A stretch of DNA of 64,000 nt from CAYOZN01 sp964408455 (lineage in GTDB: Bacteria; Planctomycetota; Phycisphaerae; UBA1845; UTPLA1). Position 1 is the first letter of the stretch. Each line of letters opens with the position of its first letter. The translations under genes and the position numbers were made by a program. The notes beneath the pieces are model-generated. The model saw only the letters and a list, made by a program, of their open reading frames with translations, ran no database searches and was not told the origin of the DNA. The DNA is taken from contig CAYOZN010000012.1 in assembly GCA_964408455.1 (NCBI GenBank), positions 81,447 to 145,446 of the forward strand. Reading direction: 5' to 3'. Shown piece after piece: positions 25,598 through 35,067 of this stretch.

Positions 25598-28500
25598 ATG
25601 GCGAAGAAAAGCGAAAAGTCCCGCCCGACCAGGTCAAAGGAATCGCGCCCCGATGAGGCGCCCTCCGGCGCACGCCATCTCGTGATCGTCGAATCCCCGG
25701 CCAAGGCCAAGACCATCAATAAGTACCTCGGCCGGGACTACGTCGTGAAGGCCAGCCGCGGGCACATTCGCGATCTGCCGCCGCACGCCTACGGTATCGA
25801 TCCCGGGCGCAACTTCGAACCGACTTACGAGATCCTCCCGAAAAACCGCAAGGTCGTCGCCGAACTGAAGAAATACGCCGACGACGCCGATCACGTCTTC
25901 CTCGCGACCGACCTCGACCGCGAAGGAGAGGCCATTGCCTGGCACCTCGTGCACGCCCTCGAACTTCCGGCAGACAAAGTCAAGCGCGTCGTCTTCAACG
26001 AGATCACCAAGTCCGCCATCAAGGAAGCCTTTGAGCACCCGCGCGACATCGACACCGCCAAGGTCGATGCCCAGCAGGCCCGCCGCGTACTCGATCGCAT
26101 CGTCGGCTACGAATTGTCCCCGCTCCTCTGGAAGAAAATTGCCAAGGGCCTCTCCGCCGGCCGCGTTCAGTCCGTCGCCGTGCGCCTCATCGTCATGCGC
26201 GAAAACGAGATTCGCGCCTTCGAGCCGCAGGAATACTGGTTCGTCGGCGGCATCTTCGCCCCGGCATCGGGGAATACGTCGTCGCTCGCCGCCGACTGGA
26301 AGCGCTTCTATCGCGACGCAAAGGAAAGACCCACCCAGAAGGCCCAGGCAACATGGCTAGCCGAACGCGGCGCTTTCCAGGGCGAACTGGTCGAAGCAGG
26401 GGGGCAGCCCTTCAAGGCCGAAGGCCGCCTCGAAGCCGAGAAGTCCGGCAAGTCTTTCAATAGCGCCGTGGCGAATGTACAGCCGATCGTCGAAAGCCTC
26501 GGCTACGCCGTCCACCGCGTCGAGTCCAGCCCCTGGAGTGAATACGAACGGCTCGGCCTCCAGCAGATCGCGCTCAACGGCGCCTTCGATGCCGCCGGCG
26601 CCCCGCCCTTTACGGTCAAGTCCATCGACACCAGGCGCACGAGAACGCGTCCATCGCCGCCCTTTACCACCGCGACTCTCCAGCAGGCTTCGGCCAACCA
26701 GTTGCGGTTCTCCGCCTCGCGAACCATGAGCATCGCCCAGGCCCTCTACGAAGGTCTGGACATTAAAACCGGCGAGGGCAACGTCGGTCTCATTACCTAC
26801 ATGCGAACCGACTCGACGAACCTCTCCGCCGAGTCGATCCGCGGCGCACGAGACTTCATCGATGCCCAGTACGGCGACAAGTACCGACCCGAAAAGCCCA
26901 ACTACTACGCCAGTTCCAAAAAGGCGCAGGAGGCCCACGAAGCCATTCGCCCGACCGAAGTCACTCGAACCCCCGAGGCCATGCGCGGTCATTTGTCCGA
27001 CGAACAGCTCAAGCTCTACACCCTCATCTGGAATCGCTTCGTCGCCTGCCAGATGGTGCCCGCCGAATGGGATTCGACGACCGTCCTCGTTTCCGCGCAG
27101 ACGTCGCTCGGCGAGCTCGTCTTCAAGGCCAACGGCCGCGTGCTCGTGTTCGACGGCTTCTACAAGGTCATGGGCGTTCCCAAGAGCGGCGAAGACCAGA
27201 TGCTGCCGCCGCTCGCGCAGGGTGACAGCATTGCGGCACTCGACGTCGTGCCCGAGCAGAAGTTCACCTCGCCGCCCGCCCGGTACACCGAAGCCTCCCT
27301 CGTCAAATCCCTCGAAGCCGAGGGTATTGGTCGCCCCAGCACCTATGCCGCCATCATCCAGACCATCCAGGATCGCGGCTACGTCGAGCAGGAGGACCGC
27401 AAGTTTTTCCCCACTCCCCGTGGCGAAGTGGTCACCGCCAAGCTGGTCGAGCACTTCCCGAAAATCATGGACATCCGCTTCACCAGCCACGTCGAAGACG
27501 AATTAGACAAGATCGAAGAAAAGGAGATGGACTGGCACGAGGTCCTCTACGAGTTCTACGACCCCTTCAAGGAGTCCCTCCAGCGCGCCAACGATGAGAT
27601 GGAAAAGGTCCGCGCTGAGCCCAGCCCCTACAACTGCGAACAGTGCGGCCGGCAGATGGTCTATCGCCTGGGAAAAAACGGCAGGTTTCTGTCCTGCACG
27701 GGTTACCCCGATTGCCGCAACGCAAAAAATGTTGACAAGCACGGCAAACCGATTGAGCCCGTCGTCGTCGATGCGCCTTGCGACGTCTGCGGCAAGCCCA
27801 TGCAACTCAAGAAGAGCAAGCGCGGGCCCTTCCTCGGGTGCACCGGATATCCCGAATGCACCAATACCAAACCCTGCGACGACGAAGGAAATGCCCTGCG
27901 CAAGGTTGACGCAGCCGAGATCACAGCCTCTTGCCCCGAGTGCGGTTCGCCGATGAGCGTCAAGTTCGCACGCGGTCGCGCCTTCCTCGGCTGCACCGCC
28001 TATCCGAAGTGCAAGGCCACCGCCCCCATGCCCGAAGGTGTCTATGTCGAAAAGCCCCGGCCCGAAGAGGCCGGCGTTCGCTGCGACAAGTGCGGTCGCA
28101 ACATGGTCATCCGCAAGAGCCGCCGCGGGCCTTTCCTCAGTTGCGCCGGCTTTCCCCGCTGCCGCAATGCCATGCCCATGGACAAGCTCGACCACCTCAA
28201 GTCCCTCGAGGCCGACGGCAAAATCCCCGAAGCCCCACCCGAAGCTGCCCCCGGGGTTGGCGGCCGAACCGGTCGAAAGACCGCCGGCAAACCGAAGATT
28301 CTCAAGAAAGAAGAGCTCGCCTCCCTCGGCCCGCCGCCGAAAGGCTTTGCCTGGACGCGCACCGGACGCCCGGTCGTAGAAGTGCCACCGCAAGGGCACC
28401 TGTCGTGCTTCGACTGTGGAGAGGAAATGGTTCTGCGCACCGGCCGCTTCGGCCCCTTCTATGCCTGCACCAGCCCCCGGTGCAAGGCCGTTGCCAATCT

Positions 28501-28720
28501 CCGCGGTGAAGCCAAGAAGCAGGCCGAGGCCGAAACCTCCGAGACGCGCGCCAAGCCCATCGAAACCGAAAAGACCTGCCCCGAATGCGGTTCGAAGCTG
28601 CTCCTTCGCATGGGACGCACCGGCCGCTTCCTCGGCTGCAGCAACTATCCCAAGTGCCGCAAGACGATGGAGGCGCCGGCCGATCTGTTGCGCGAAGTGG
28701 CCGAGACGGCCGGCGTCTGA
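25598..28720 (+). CDS. topA: DNA topoisomerase I
   Basis: A type IA topoisomerase that relaxes negative supercoils, 1040 residues. The TOPRIM domain has LVIVESPAKAKTINKYLG and ATDLDREGEAIAWHL. The catalytic Tyr is in ITYMRTDSTNLS. After about residue 670 there are six Cys4 zinc-ribbon modules of the form CxxCGxxM...G-x-F-LxCxxYPxC, more than the three common in Escherichia coli TopA. The last ones are separated by a Pro/Lys-rich linker. ATG 25598 is preceded by AGAGAG. The gene stands alone. Confidence 0.97.
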   Translation: MAKKSEKSRPTRSKESRPDEAPSGARHLVIVESPAKAKTINKYLGRDYVVKASRGHIRDLPPHAYGIDPGRNFEPTYEILPKNRKVVAELKKYADDADHVFLATDLDREGEAIAWHLVHALELPADKVKRVVFNEITKSAIKEAFEHPRDIDTAKVDAQQARRVLDRIVGYELSPLLWKKIAKGLSAGRVQSVAVRLIVMRENEIRAFEPQEYWFVGGIFAPASGNTSSLAADWKRFYRDAKERPTQKAQATWLAERGAFQGELVEAGGQPFKAEGRLEAEKSGKSFNSAVANVQPIVESLGYAVHRVESSPWSEYERLGLQQIALNGAFDAAGAPPFTVKSIDTRRTRTRPSPPFTTATLQQASANQLRFSASRTMSIAQALYEGLDIKTGEGNVGLITYMRTDSTNLSAESIRGARDFIDAQYGDKYRPEKPNYYASSKKAQEAHEAIRPTEVTRTPEAMRGHLSDEQLKLYTLIWNRFVACQMVPAEWDSTTVLVSAQTSLGELVFKANGRVLVFDGFYKVMGVPKSGEDQMLPPLAQGDSIAALDVVPEQKFTSPPARYTEASLVKSLEAEGIGRPSTYAAIIQTIQDRGYVEQEDRKFFPTPRGEVVTAKLVEHFPKIMDIRFTSHVEDELDKIEEKEMDWHEVLYEFYDPFKESLQRANDEMEKVRAEPSPYNCEQCGRQMVYRLGKNGRFLSCTGYPDCRNAKNVDKHGKPIEPVVVDAPCDVCGKPMQLKKSKRGPFLGCTGYPECTNTKPCDDEGNALRKVDAAEITASCPECGSPMSVKFARGRAFLGCTAYPKCKATAPMPEGVYVEKPRPEEAGVRCDKCGRNMVIRKSRRGPFLSCAGFPRCRNAMPMDKLDHLKSLEADGKIPEAPPEAAPGVGGRTGRKTAGKPKILKKEELASLGPPPKGFAWTRTGRPVVEVPPQGHLSCFDCGEEMVLRTGRFGPFYACTSPRCKAVANLRGEAKKQAEAETSETRAKPIETEKTCPECGSKLLLRMGRTGRFLGCSNYPKCRKTMEAPADLLREVAETAGV

Positions 28721-28874
28721 TCCGCGCCCGCAGGTGAAGCAGCTGATATCAAATCTGGCGAGCCCATCCTTCGCAGGTTGGATTCGCGATCAGTTGCGTC
28801 GTTTGCCACGCGGATTGAGATATCCGCAACCCGCCTGCTTGCGGCCCCGCGCCGGGTTTCCTTAGCATGCTGCC

Positions 28875-29822
28875 ATGCTGGTACTCGACACCACACGGCA
28901 CGTCGCCGAAGCCGCCCGCGATGTGGCCATCGACGATGATGCCATCGAACGCTGGGCGAAGTCCCTCGCCGCCAACAGCTTCGACGCCGCCGGTCCCGGC
29001 CTGCTCGAACACCTGCCGGGCACCCGAGACCAGGCCGCCAACCTCGTCCTTCTCGTCGACGCGCTCAACTTTTGCTTCTGGTCGCCCGATCCCATCCGCA
29101 TCCAGTGGCGTGGCCGCGTGTATGAACGCTACAACGCCATGCTCGTCTCCCTCATCCTCGCGGCCAAATCGGATCCGCGCTGGTTTGATCCGCGGTACTG
29201 GCTGCTCGTCCCCGCCGACGAACTGCGGCAGGTCCTTGCCGGCACAGGCGAACTGCTGATGATGCCGGAGCGCGAGCAGGTCGTGCGCGAAACGGCCCGT
29301 GTCCTGCTCGATCGTTACGACGGGCAGTTCTTCCGCGCCGCCGACTCCGTCAACTTCCGCGCCTGGCCACTGGCCGTGCTTCTCATGACGAACTTCGAGT
29401 CGTTTCGCGATGTGAGCCGCTATGGCAACAAGCCCGTCTATTTCATGAAGCGCGCGCAAATCTGCGCCATGGACCTCTCCGCCGCGCTCAGGCTAAAGGA
29501 CCACGACGGCCTCGAAGGGCTTGACGAACTGACCGCCTTTGCCGACTATCGCATTCCACAGGCCCTCCGGCACCTGGGCATCCTTCGCTTCTCGGCCAGG
29601 CTTGCTGACGTTGTCGACCGGGCCGCCGAACTCCAGCCCGGTACCCCGGAAGAAGTCGAAATCCGATCCGCCAGCGTCCAGGCAGTCGACAGGATGACCG
29701 CGATGGCCCGGCAGAACGGCCATCGCGTCGCCGCATGGCAGGTGGATTGCGCCCTGTGGGAGTTGTCTCACGCCCCCGAGGTAAACGTCCCTCATCATCG
29801 CACCCGAACGATCTATTATTAG
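28875..29822 (+). CDS. Queuosine salvage protein (DUF2419/QNG1 family)
   Basis: Family members release queuine from queuosine 5'-phosphate so it can be reused for tRNA modification. The 315-residue protein shows FCFWSPDP near residue 60, then NFESFRDVSRYG and VYFMKRAQICAMDL, TAFADYRIPQALRHLGIL, and the end HRTRTIYY, which together match DUF2419. ATG 28875 gives the normal N-terminus. It follows topA by 154 bases. Queuine transglycosylase is not in the window. Enzymatic activity is inferred from the family. Confidence 0.88.
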   Translation: MLVLDTTRHVAEAARDVAIDDDAIERWAKSLAANSFDAAGPGLLEHLPGTRDQAANLVLLVDALNFCFWSPDPIRIQWRGRVYERYNAMLVSLILAAKSDPRWFDPRYWLLVPADELRQVLAGTGELLMMPEREQVVRETARVLLDRYDGQFFRAADSVNFRAWPLAVLLMTNFESFRDVSRYGNKPVYFMKRAQICAMDLSAALRLKDHDGLEGLDELTAFADYRIPQALRHLGILRFSARLADVVDRAAELQPGTPEEVEIRSASVQAVDRMTAMARQNGHRVAAWQVDCALWELSHAPEVNVPHHRTRTIYY

Positions 29823-29851
29823 CATGGTGCAGCATGCCCTTCGGGTGCCAT

Positions 29852-29887
29852 AAATCGGGGTGCCATGTCAAATCGGGGTGCCATGCC
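29852..29887. repeat. Two 18-bp tandem repeats before the DUF1571 lipoprotein gene
   Basis: The unit AAATCGGGGTGCCATG-TC or -CC occurs at 29852-29869 and 29870-29887 with one base of difference. Partial copies of GGTGCCAT lie just upstream, and CATGCCG is answered by CGGCATG at 29882-29916. This is the leader region of the lipoprotein gene that starts at 29994. Confidence 0.5.
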
Positions 29888-29993
29888 GAAGCGCAGCGCC
29901 GGCATGCTGGGCGTAACATTGACGAGCGACCTACAACAGCTGGACGAAGGCATGCACGCCCCGGCCCACCGGCCCATGCAGAGGGATTCTTTC

Positions 29994-30932
29994 ATGAATA
30001 AGCGCGGCGAGCACCAACCGAACTCATGCCACAATCGCGGCACCGGCATGCCTGTCGGAGCAGCCCTCTGCGCCGCACTGACTATCGCCACAATCCTCCC
30101 CGGCATCGCCTGCGGCCCCAAGGCCACCTTCGAAGGTGCACCCAGGACAGTCGATCCCAAAGACGCCTTCGACGAAATGGTCGCCCGCATCAAGGCCGAC
30201 CCCATGCACCTGCTGCGCCGCAGCCTCACCGAAACGCAGACCATCGAAACCCTGCGTCTGCGTTTTCAGCGCCAGTCCCGGCTGGGTTTCCCCGTCCCCG
30301 CCCTCAAGCCCAAGGAGGATATGATCACCGAGTTCCGCCGTTCCCCCTTTAGCGTGCGCTTCACCTGGACCCACGAGGACAGCGACTGGGCGCAGTGCGT
30401 TTATGTCGAAGGTCAGAATGACGGCAAAGTCGTGCTCATGCCCCGCAAGGGCGCCTTCGGCATGAAGCCCTCCCTCCGAAAATACCCTCCGCACTTCGCC
30501 GTACTTTTCCACCAGTCGCGTAATCCCATCACCGATTTCGGCCCCCAGCGCATGATGGAACGCACCATCGACCGCATCGAAAAAGCGCAAAAGCTTGGCG
30601 AACTGAAGATGCGCTACGTCGGCGTCGCCGATATCGGCCCCGCGAAGGAGCCCTGCTTCCACATCGAAGTCATCTACCCGCCGCAGGACGAATTCGAATG
30701 TAAGCTCCACGACTTGTACATCCACACCAACACCTTTCTGCCCGTCGCCTCCTATCTCTGGCTCTCCCGGACGGACGAGCGATCCGACGACACCCTCGAT
30801 GCCTTCTACGTCTATGCCCAGATGCAGCCCAACGTCCCGCTGTCAGAAAATGACTTCGTCATTGACGTCGATCCGGCAAAGGCCCACGTAGTGCCGGATT
30901 CAATAAGGACGCCGGTCCAGCCCCAACCCTAG
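29994..30932 (+). CDS. DUF1571 family lipoprotein
   Basis: The 312-residue protein has a type II signal sequence: hydrophobic ALCAALTIATILPGIAC with the lipobox Cys near residue 38. The rest (residues 55-300) follows DUF1571, a family of exported proteins with a probable LolA-like beta fold, seen for example in the pattern EFRRSPFSVRFTW and ECKLHDLYIHTN. The role is unknown; lipid or lipoprotein handling is only a guess. ATG 29994 follows GAGGGA. Upstream ATG codons at 29865 and nearby fall in repeat DNA and are unlikely starts. Confidence 0.75.
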   Translation: MNKRGEHQPNSCHNRGTGMPVGAALCAALTIATILPGIACGPKATFEGAPRTVDPKDAFDEMVARIKADPMHLLRRSLTETQTIETLRLRFQRQSRLGFPVPALKPKEDMITEFRRSPFSVRFTWTHEDSDWAQCVYVEGQNDGKVVLMPRKGAFGMKPSLRKYPPHFAVLFHQSRNPITDFGPQRMMERTIDRIEKAQKLGELKMRYVGVADIGPAKEPCFHIEVIYPPQDEFECKLHDLYIHTNTFLPVASYLWLSRTDERSDDTLDAFYVYAQMQPNVPLSENDFVIDVDPAKAHVVPDSIRTPVQPQP

Positions 30933-31071
30933 CCCACGTCGCCACTCCCTCGGCGCCGCCCTAGAATACCGTGGTGCAATATTGCTGACCGGCAACCCAA
31001 TATCCCGGTCGCGAGTGCATCGGTCCCGCCCGCATGCGAGACCACAACCTTATTCATACGAGGGCCGTACA

Positions 31072-31551
31072 ATGCGTGGTTCCCTCATCCGCCTGCTGAC
31101 CGTCTGCTCATTTGGTCTGCTCGTGGCCGCGCCGCTGCTCGCCGGCGGTTGCGACGTCGAACAGGTAGAGCGCGCACGACGCGAGGCACGCGAAAAGGCC
31201 GAAGAAGTGAAAGTCGCCACCACGCAGGCCGTCGAATCCGCACGGCACAAGGCCGGTCCGGTCGTCGAGCGCGGCCGGGAGAAGGCGCGCGAGCTGTACG
31301 AAAAGGGCCGCACCACCGCCACCCAGGCCGCCGAGGATGCCCGGGAACTGGCTGGAGAGGTCCGCCAGAAGGCCGGCGAACTGGCGGAAGACGCCCGGCC
31401 CTACGCCGAAAAGATGAAGACAGCCACCACTCAGGCCTACGAGAAGGCAAAGACCGCCACCACCCAGGCCTACGAAAAGGTCCGCCGCGCCACCACTCAG
31501 AAAATTGAAGATGTGCGTCGCGGCGACGAACAGCCGGATGATCCCGAGTAA
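31072..31551 (+). CDS. Coiled, repeat-rich lipoprotein
   Basis: A 159-residue protein with a lipoprotein signal (LLVAAPLLAGGC, lipobox Cys near residue 27). The remainder is a highly charged Ala/Lys/Glu/Thr helix with 11-residue repeats. The clearest run is TATTQAYEKAK, TATTQAYEKVR and RATTQKIEDVR near the C-terminus, with weaker copies before it. Such 11-mers are found in amphipathic helices of LEA- and apolipoprotein-like proteins. Function is unknown; an envelope or desiccation-related role is only a possibility. It is separated from the DUF1571 gene by 139 bases. Confidence 0.75.
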   Translation: MRGSLIRLLTVCSFGLLVAAPLLAGGCDVEQVERARREAREKAEEVKVATTQAVESARHKAGPVVERGREKARELYEKGRTTATQAAEDARELAGEVRQKAGELAEDARPYAEKMKTATTQAYEKAKTATTQAYEKVRRATTQKIEDVRRGDEQPDDPE

Positions 31552-31789
31552 CGCCCTTATTGGCGCCCGGCCGGCTACCTGCGGGCAGTTTTCATACGCG
31601 TTTCATCATCGCCCCTCATCCTCGCGCCGTCTGGCTAGTAGCGCCCCGCCCCGGCAGAACACTTTACGCATCTCCGTCCGAGAGTGTCACCTCCGGCGTT
31701 ACCGGCCCGCCGCAAGCCCGCATGTCGCGAACCCGCATACCCTGCTACAATTACTTTTACTGTTATTCTTTGGTTTCAGGGGTTTACGA

Positions 31790-33088
31790 ATGGGTTCTGG
31801 AAAAGTCGCGATTCTGCGAACGTCGCCTGCCACCATCCTGGAAGACTACCATCGCCTGCTGAACCTGGCCGATTACCAGTCGGTCGTGGCGAAGGATGCC
31901 GATACCGCGCTCAAGATCAACATCAGTTGGCACTTCTTCTTCCCCGGCAGCAGCACCACGCCCTGGCAGCTCGACGGCGTCATCCGCGCCATGAAGCGCG
32001 ACGGCTACGATCCAAACCTTATCCACGGCTGCCACAACCGCACCGTCGTCATCGATGCCCACTTCGGCGAGCGAGAAAACAAGCAGGTCAACGTCACCGA
32101 TGCCCACGGCCTGCGCAACGTGCACCTCTACGAGGGCGAGGAGTGGATTCACATCCGCGACGCGGTAGGGGACCTGGCCGACAAGTTCGTCTGCCTCAAC
32201 GAGGTGTATCCGAAAGGTTTTTACATCCCCAGGCGCTTCATCGGCGAAAACATCATCCACCTGCCGACCGTCAAGACCCACATCTTTACGACGACCACCG
32301 GCGCCATGAAGAATGCCTTCGGCGGCCTGTTGAACGAACACCGCCACTGGACGCACCCGGTCATCCACGAAACGCTGGTCGACCTGCTGATGATCCAGAA
32401 GAAGATCCACCGCGGCGTCTTCGCCGTCATGGATGGCACCTTCGCCGGCGACGGCCCCGGTCCGCGCTGCATGATGCCTCATGTGAAGAACGTGATTCTG
32501 GCCAGCGCCGACCAGGTGGCCATCGACGCCACGGCCGCCATGCTCATGGGCTTCGATCCCATGAAGATCAAGTTCATCCGCATGGCCCACGAGATGGGCC
32601 TGGGCTGCGGCAATCCGTCTGAAATCGAGTTCGTTGGTGACACAGACGTGGCACAGGAACGGTGGGACTTCGTCGGCCCATTCAAGAAGATGACCTTCGC
32701 CAGCCGCATGCAGCACAAGATCTACTGGGGCCCGCTGAAAAGGCCCATCGAGTGGTCGCTCAAGACCGTGCTCGCCCCCTGGGCCTACATCGCCAGCGTC
32801 ATCTATCACGACAGCTTCTGGTATCCCATGCGCGGCAAGCGCATGATGCGCCAGGCCCTGGAAAGCGACTGGGGCCGCCTCTTCCGCAATTGGGAGCACG
32901 TCCAGCCCGACGCCGCCGCTCGCGGCTTTCCCCGCGTCGGCGACGACGCCGCCCGGATCAAGCGCGTCGGCTTCCGCGCATTTGTGAAATCGCTGGGCAT
33001 CCTCGGCACCTGCATCAAGGAAGCGCCGGAGTTCTCCGACAACCGCAAGAAGGTATCGCCCGGAGTCGCATCGGCTTCCAGCCGGTAA
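31790..33088 (+). CDS. DUF362 domain-containing protein
   Basis: A 432-residue protein with the DUF362 core (residues 10-310), a family of unknown biochemical function that often accompanies Fe-S enzymes or polysaccharide loci. Recognisable stretches are DTALKINISWHFFFPGSSTT, GCHNRTVVIDAHFGE, LPTVKTHIFTTTTGAMKNAF and the D-containing ILASADQVAIDATAAMLMGFD, each typical of the family. No CxxC ferredoxin motif is present. A C-terminal part of about 100 residues rich in Arg/Trp is extra. ATG 31790 begins just before VAILRTSPA; the frame continues upstream without a good start. Confidence 0.8.
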   Translation: MGSGKVAILRTSPATILEDYHRLLNLADYQSVVAKDADTALKINISWHFFFPGSSTTPWQLDGVIRAMKRDGYDPNLIHGCHNRTVVIDAHFGERENKQVNVTDAHGLRNVHLYEGEEWIHIRDAVGDLADKFVCLNEVYPKGFYIPRRFIGENIIHLPTVKTHIFTTTTGAMKNAFGGLLNEHRHWTHPVIHETLVDLLMIQKKIHRGVFAVMDGTFAGDGPGPRCMMPHVKNVILASADQVAIDATAAMLMGFDPMKIKFIRMAHEMGLGCGNPSEIEFVGDTDVAQERWDFVGPFKKMTFASRMQHKIYWGPLKRPIEWSLKTVLAPWAYIASVIYHDSFWYPMRGKRMMRQALESDWGRLFRNWEHVQPDAAARGFPRVGDDAARIKRVGFRAFVKSLGILGTCIKEAPEFSDNRKKVSPGVASASSR

Positions 33089-33147
33089 GCCTCGCGCGGC
33101 CTGATTTCAAATAGACGTGTGATTCTGTTATAGTCAGTAGGTGAGTC

Positions 33148-33381
33148 ATGAAAGCGCACGTTATAAAAGGAACAAAACAGGAAATCGCCGAGAGACTGAT
33201 TCAAATCAGTGGCGAAGTGCGTGAGGCAATTGTCTTCGAAGAGGAGCCTGCTTCGAAAAAGGCTGAGTTGGCCGCGGATGCCAGTGAAGACATCTTTGCA
33301 GAGATGCGTCCGTGGATGGTTGATGTGCCTTCACTGGACGATTCGCGGGAAGCCATTTACACACAAACTGAAAGCGAATGA
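33148..33381 (+). CDS. Putative antitoxin paired with PIN toxin
   Basis: A 77-residue acidic protein that I cannot place in a known family. It overlaps the PIN-domain gene by four bases (ATGA), and the size and charge (many Glu/Asp, few basics after residue 20) fit an antitoxin. Residues 1-30 could form a strand-helix-strand. AGGTGAG at 33138-33144 is a good ribosome site. A TATAGT element at 33129-33134 lies very close to the start codon and would give a short or no leader. Confidence 0.65.
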   Translation: MKAHVIKGTKQEIAERLIQISGEVREAIVFEEEPASKKAELAADASEDIFAEMRPWMVDVPSLDDSREAIYTQTESE

Positions 33382-33824
33382 TTCTGCTTGACACGAACGT
33401 GCTCACGCGAATGACGCGCATGCCAGACCCTCAAGCTGGTATTGCGCGGGCAGCAATCCAGACGCTTACCCGGCGAGGCGAGAGGTTGATCGTAGTGCCG
33501 CAGAATCTCTATGAATTCTGGGCAGTCGCAACGCGCCGACCTGGCGCGCCACCGTCAGGGCGGAACGGGTTGGGGATGACTCCGGCGCAGGCAGGACAAT
33601 GGTCGCGTTTTATTCAGCGTCGGTTTGCGTTGCTGCCCGATCACGAACAGCTGAGTCAGATTTGGCTGGCACTGGTGGAGAATTTCGCGGTGTCAGGCTT
33701 TCGCGCCCACGATGTTCGCCTTGTTGCTGCGATGCAAAGTTACGGCATTACGCGGCTTCTGTCGTTCAATTCGGCTGACTTCCGCGGCCTGCCAATCACA
33801 ATTCTGGATCCCAGCTCGCCGTGA
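33378..33824 (+). CDS. PIN-domain ribonuclease toxin (VapC-like)
   Basis: The 148-residue PIN domain has the first acidic residue in MILLDTNVL, a middle acidic group around NLYEFWAVATRR and later acids in SGFRAHDVRLVAAM and FNSADFRGL. VapC-type toxins cleave tRNA or rRNA and are held by the partner antitoxin. It overlaps the preceding gene by four bases. The insert of Pro/Gly-rich residues (GAPPSGRNG) around position 60 is common in this subgroup. Confidence 0.85.
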   Translation: MILLDTNVLTRMTRMPDPQAGIARAAIQTLTRRGERLIVVPQNLYEFWAVATRRPGAPPSGRNGLGMTPAQAGQWSRFIQRRFALLPDHEQLSQIWLALVENFAVSGFRAHDVRLVAAMQSYGITRLLSFNSADFRGLPITILDPSSP

Positions 33825-33864
33825 GAGTTGCCCTGCCTTCTGCATCTGCTAGCTCTCGTTCCGA

Positions 33865-34695
33865 TCACGCCACGTGCGATGTTTCATCCAAAGCCCGTCT
33901 TGAACGCCTGAGAAATCGCGCCAATGCAAGCGCCAGCAGCAGCGCCGGCACACACGCCGTCAGGATAATGAGCCCCAGCTCGTCGCGCGACGCCTCCGGA
34001 CGCCACGCATGATAGCGCAGTACGGCGTAGTACGCGCTGGGCCACGCCAGCGATCCGCCGATCATGCCGGCAATACGGCACTGCGGCGCCGCCAGGTATC
34101 CGCCGGCCGCCGCCGCCAGGGCGATCCCCGCGACGGCGTACCACGGCCTCCAGGCCGCATCCCGTATTTCATAATGCATGAATGCCGGCACAATGACGGC
34201 GAACGCGCAGAGCACGATGCCGACCACGGCCGGCCAGCCCGCCTTCGTCGCCGGCGCTACCGCCTCCCGCCAGGAGACCGAAGTTTCGAGCATCCGCAGC
34301 CGCAGCCGATGGCACGCGAACAACACCGCCAGCGGCCAGCCGGCCGACGCGACCACCGCGATCATCTCCGGCGTCGTCGCGGCCCGCCCCTCCACGCGCC
34401 AGATCAGGTAGCCCGCCGGCGCCAGCGCCACCACCAGCATGGCCAGCGCCTTGAAATACGTAAGGAATATTGAATCCCAGTCGCGGGCGATCCGCTCGGG
34501 ATTCTCAAAGCACGCCTCGATGAAGGGATCGTGGACGCTGGGAGTGCCGATATACCGCGCCCGCCACGAACTGATCGGGACGATCGGAATCCACAGTATG
34601 GCAAGCCACGTCGTGAATTCGACCTGGTCCGGCGGCACGGGCCGGATGCCGAAGCGCTTCAGCCCGATGCCCAGCTCCCGAGGGTGCGTCACCAT
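33865..34695 (-). CDS. Multi-pass membrane protein of unknown function
   Basis: A 276-residue membrane protein with about six hydrophobic helices (around residues 35-55, 85-105, 115-135, 155-180, 190-210 and 240-265). The N-terminal 30 residues are soluble (HPRELGIGLKRFGIRPVPP). A cytoplasmic loop carries a conserved-looking EACFENPERIARDWD. I see no family signature. It is convergent with the PIN gene and divergent from the exported phosphoesterase; the palindrome array at 34751 lies in the gap upstream. Confidence 0.65.
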   Translation of the reverse strand: MVTHPRELGIGLKRFGIRPVPPDQVEFTTWLAILWIPIVPISSWRARYIGTPSVHDPFIEACFENPERIARDWDSIFLTYFKALAMLVVALAPAGYLIWRVEGRAATTPEMIAVVASAGWPLAVLFACHRLRLRMLETSVSWREAVAPATKAGWPAVVGIVLCAFAVIVPAFMHYEIRDAAWRPWYAVAGIALAAAAGGYLAAPQCRIAGMIGGSLAWPSAYYAVLRYHAWRPEASRDELGLIILTACVPALLLALALARFLRRSRRALDETSHVA

Positions 34696-34750
34696 TGTTA
34701 AGCCCAACCCTGCCGCAATCCCGCACACGTTCCCGCATTATACCCGGTGC

Positions 34751-34873
34751 CACTGCTCTGTGAGCAGTGCCTGGGTACCACTGCTCTATGAGCAGTGCCG
34801 GGGGTGCCACTGCTCTGTGAGCAGTGCGATCAGCCAACACGTCGCCCCGGCTGCCGCTGCTCTGTGAGCAGTG
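34751..34873. repeat. Four copies of a 19-bp palindrome
   Basis: CACTGCTCTGTGAGCAGTG, with 8-base arms and a TGT loop, occurs at 34751-34769 and 34808-34826. Variants sit at 34779-34797 (TAT loop) and 34855-34873 (one arm base changed). Each is flanked by GGGTGCC- or GTGCC-like bases. The array fills the divergent promoter region between a membrane-protein gene and an exported phosphoesterase. Confidence 0.85.
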
Positions 34874-35067
34874 CGGTCCGCCAAGGCCTGCCTTCCCTGC
34901 CGTATCGATCACTCACCATCCGGTCTCCGCTCCAGGCTCGACAGTCGTGTCACGATTGCATTACCGGCGCGCAAATACCTGGAGCACATTGCGCGCTTGC
35001 TCAAACCCCCGACGCCGGATTCCATATGGCCCCACACGCATCACCCCTGCCCCATGGAGGCGAAGTC

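Noticed and set aside
34751..34873. Possible CRISPR-like array
   Set aside because: The palindromes are spaced irregularly (10, 10 and 28 bases between copies), too short for spacers, and no cas gene is present.
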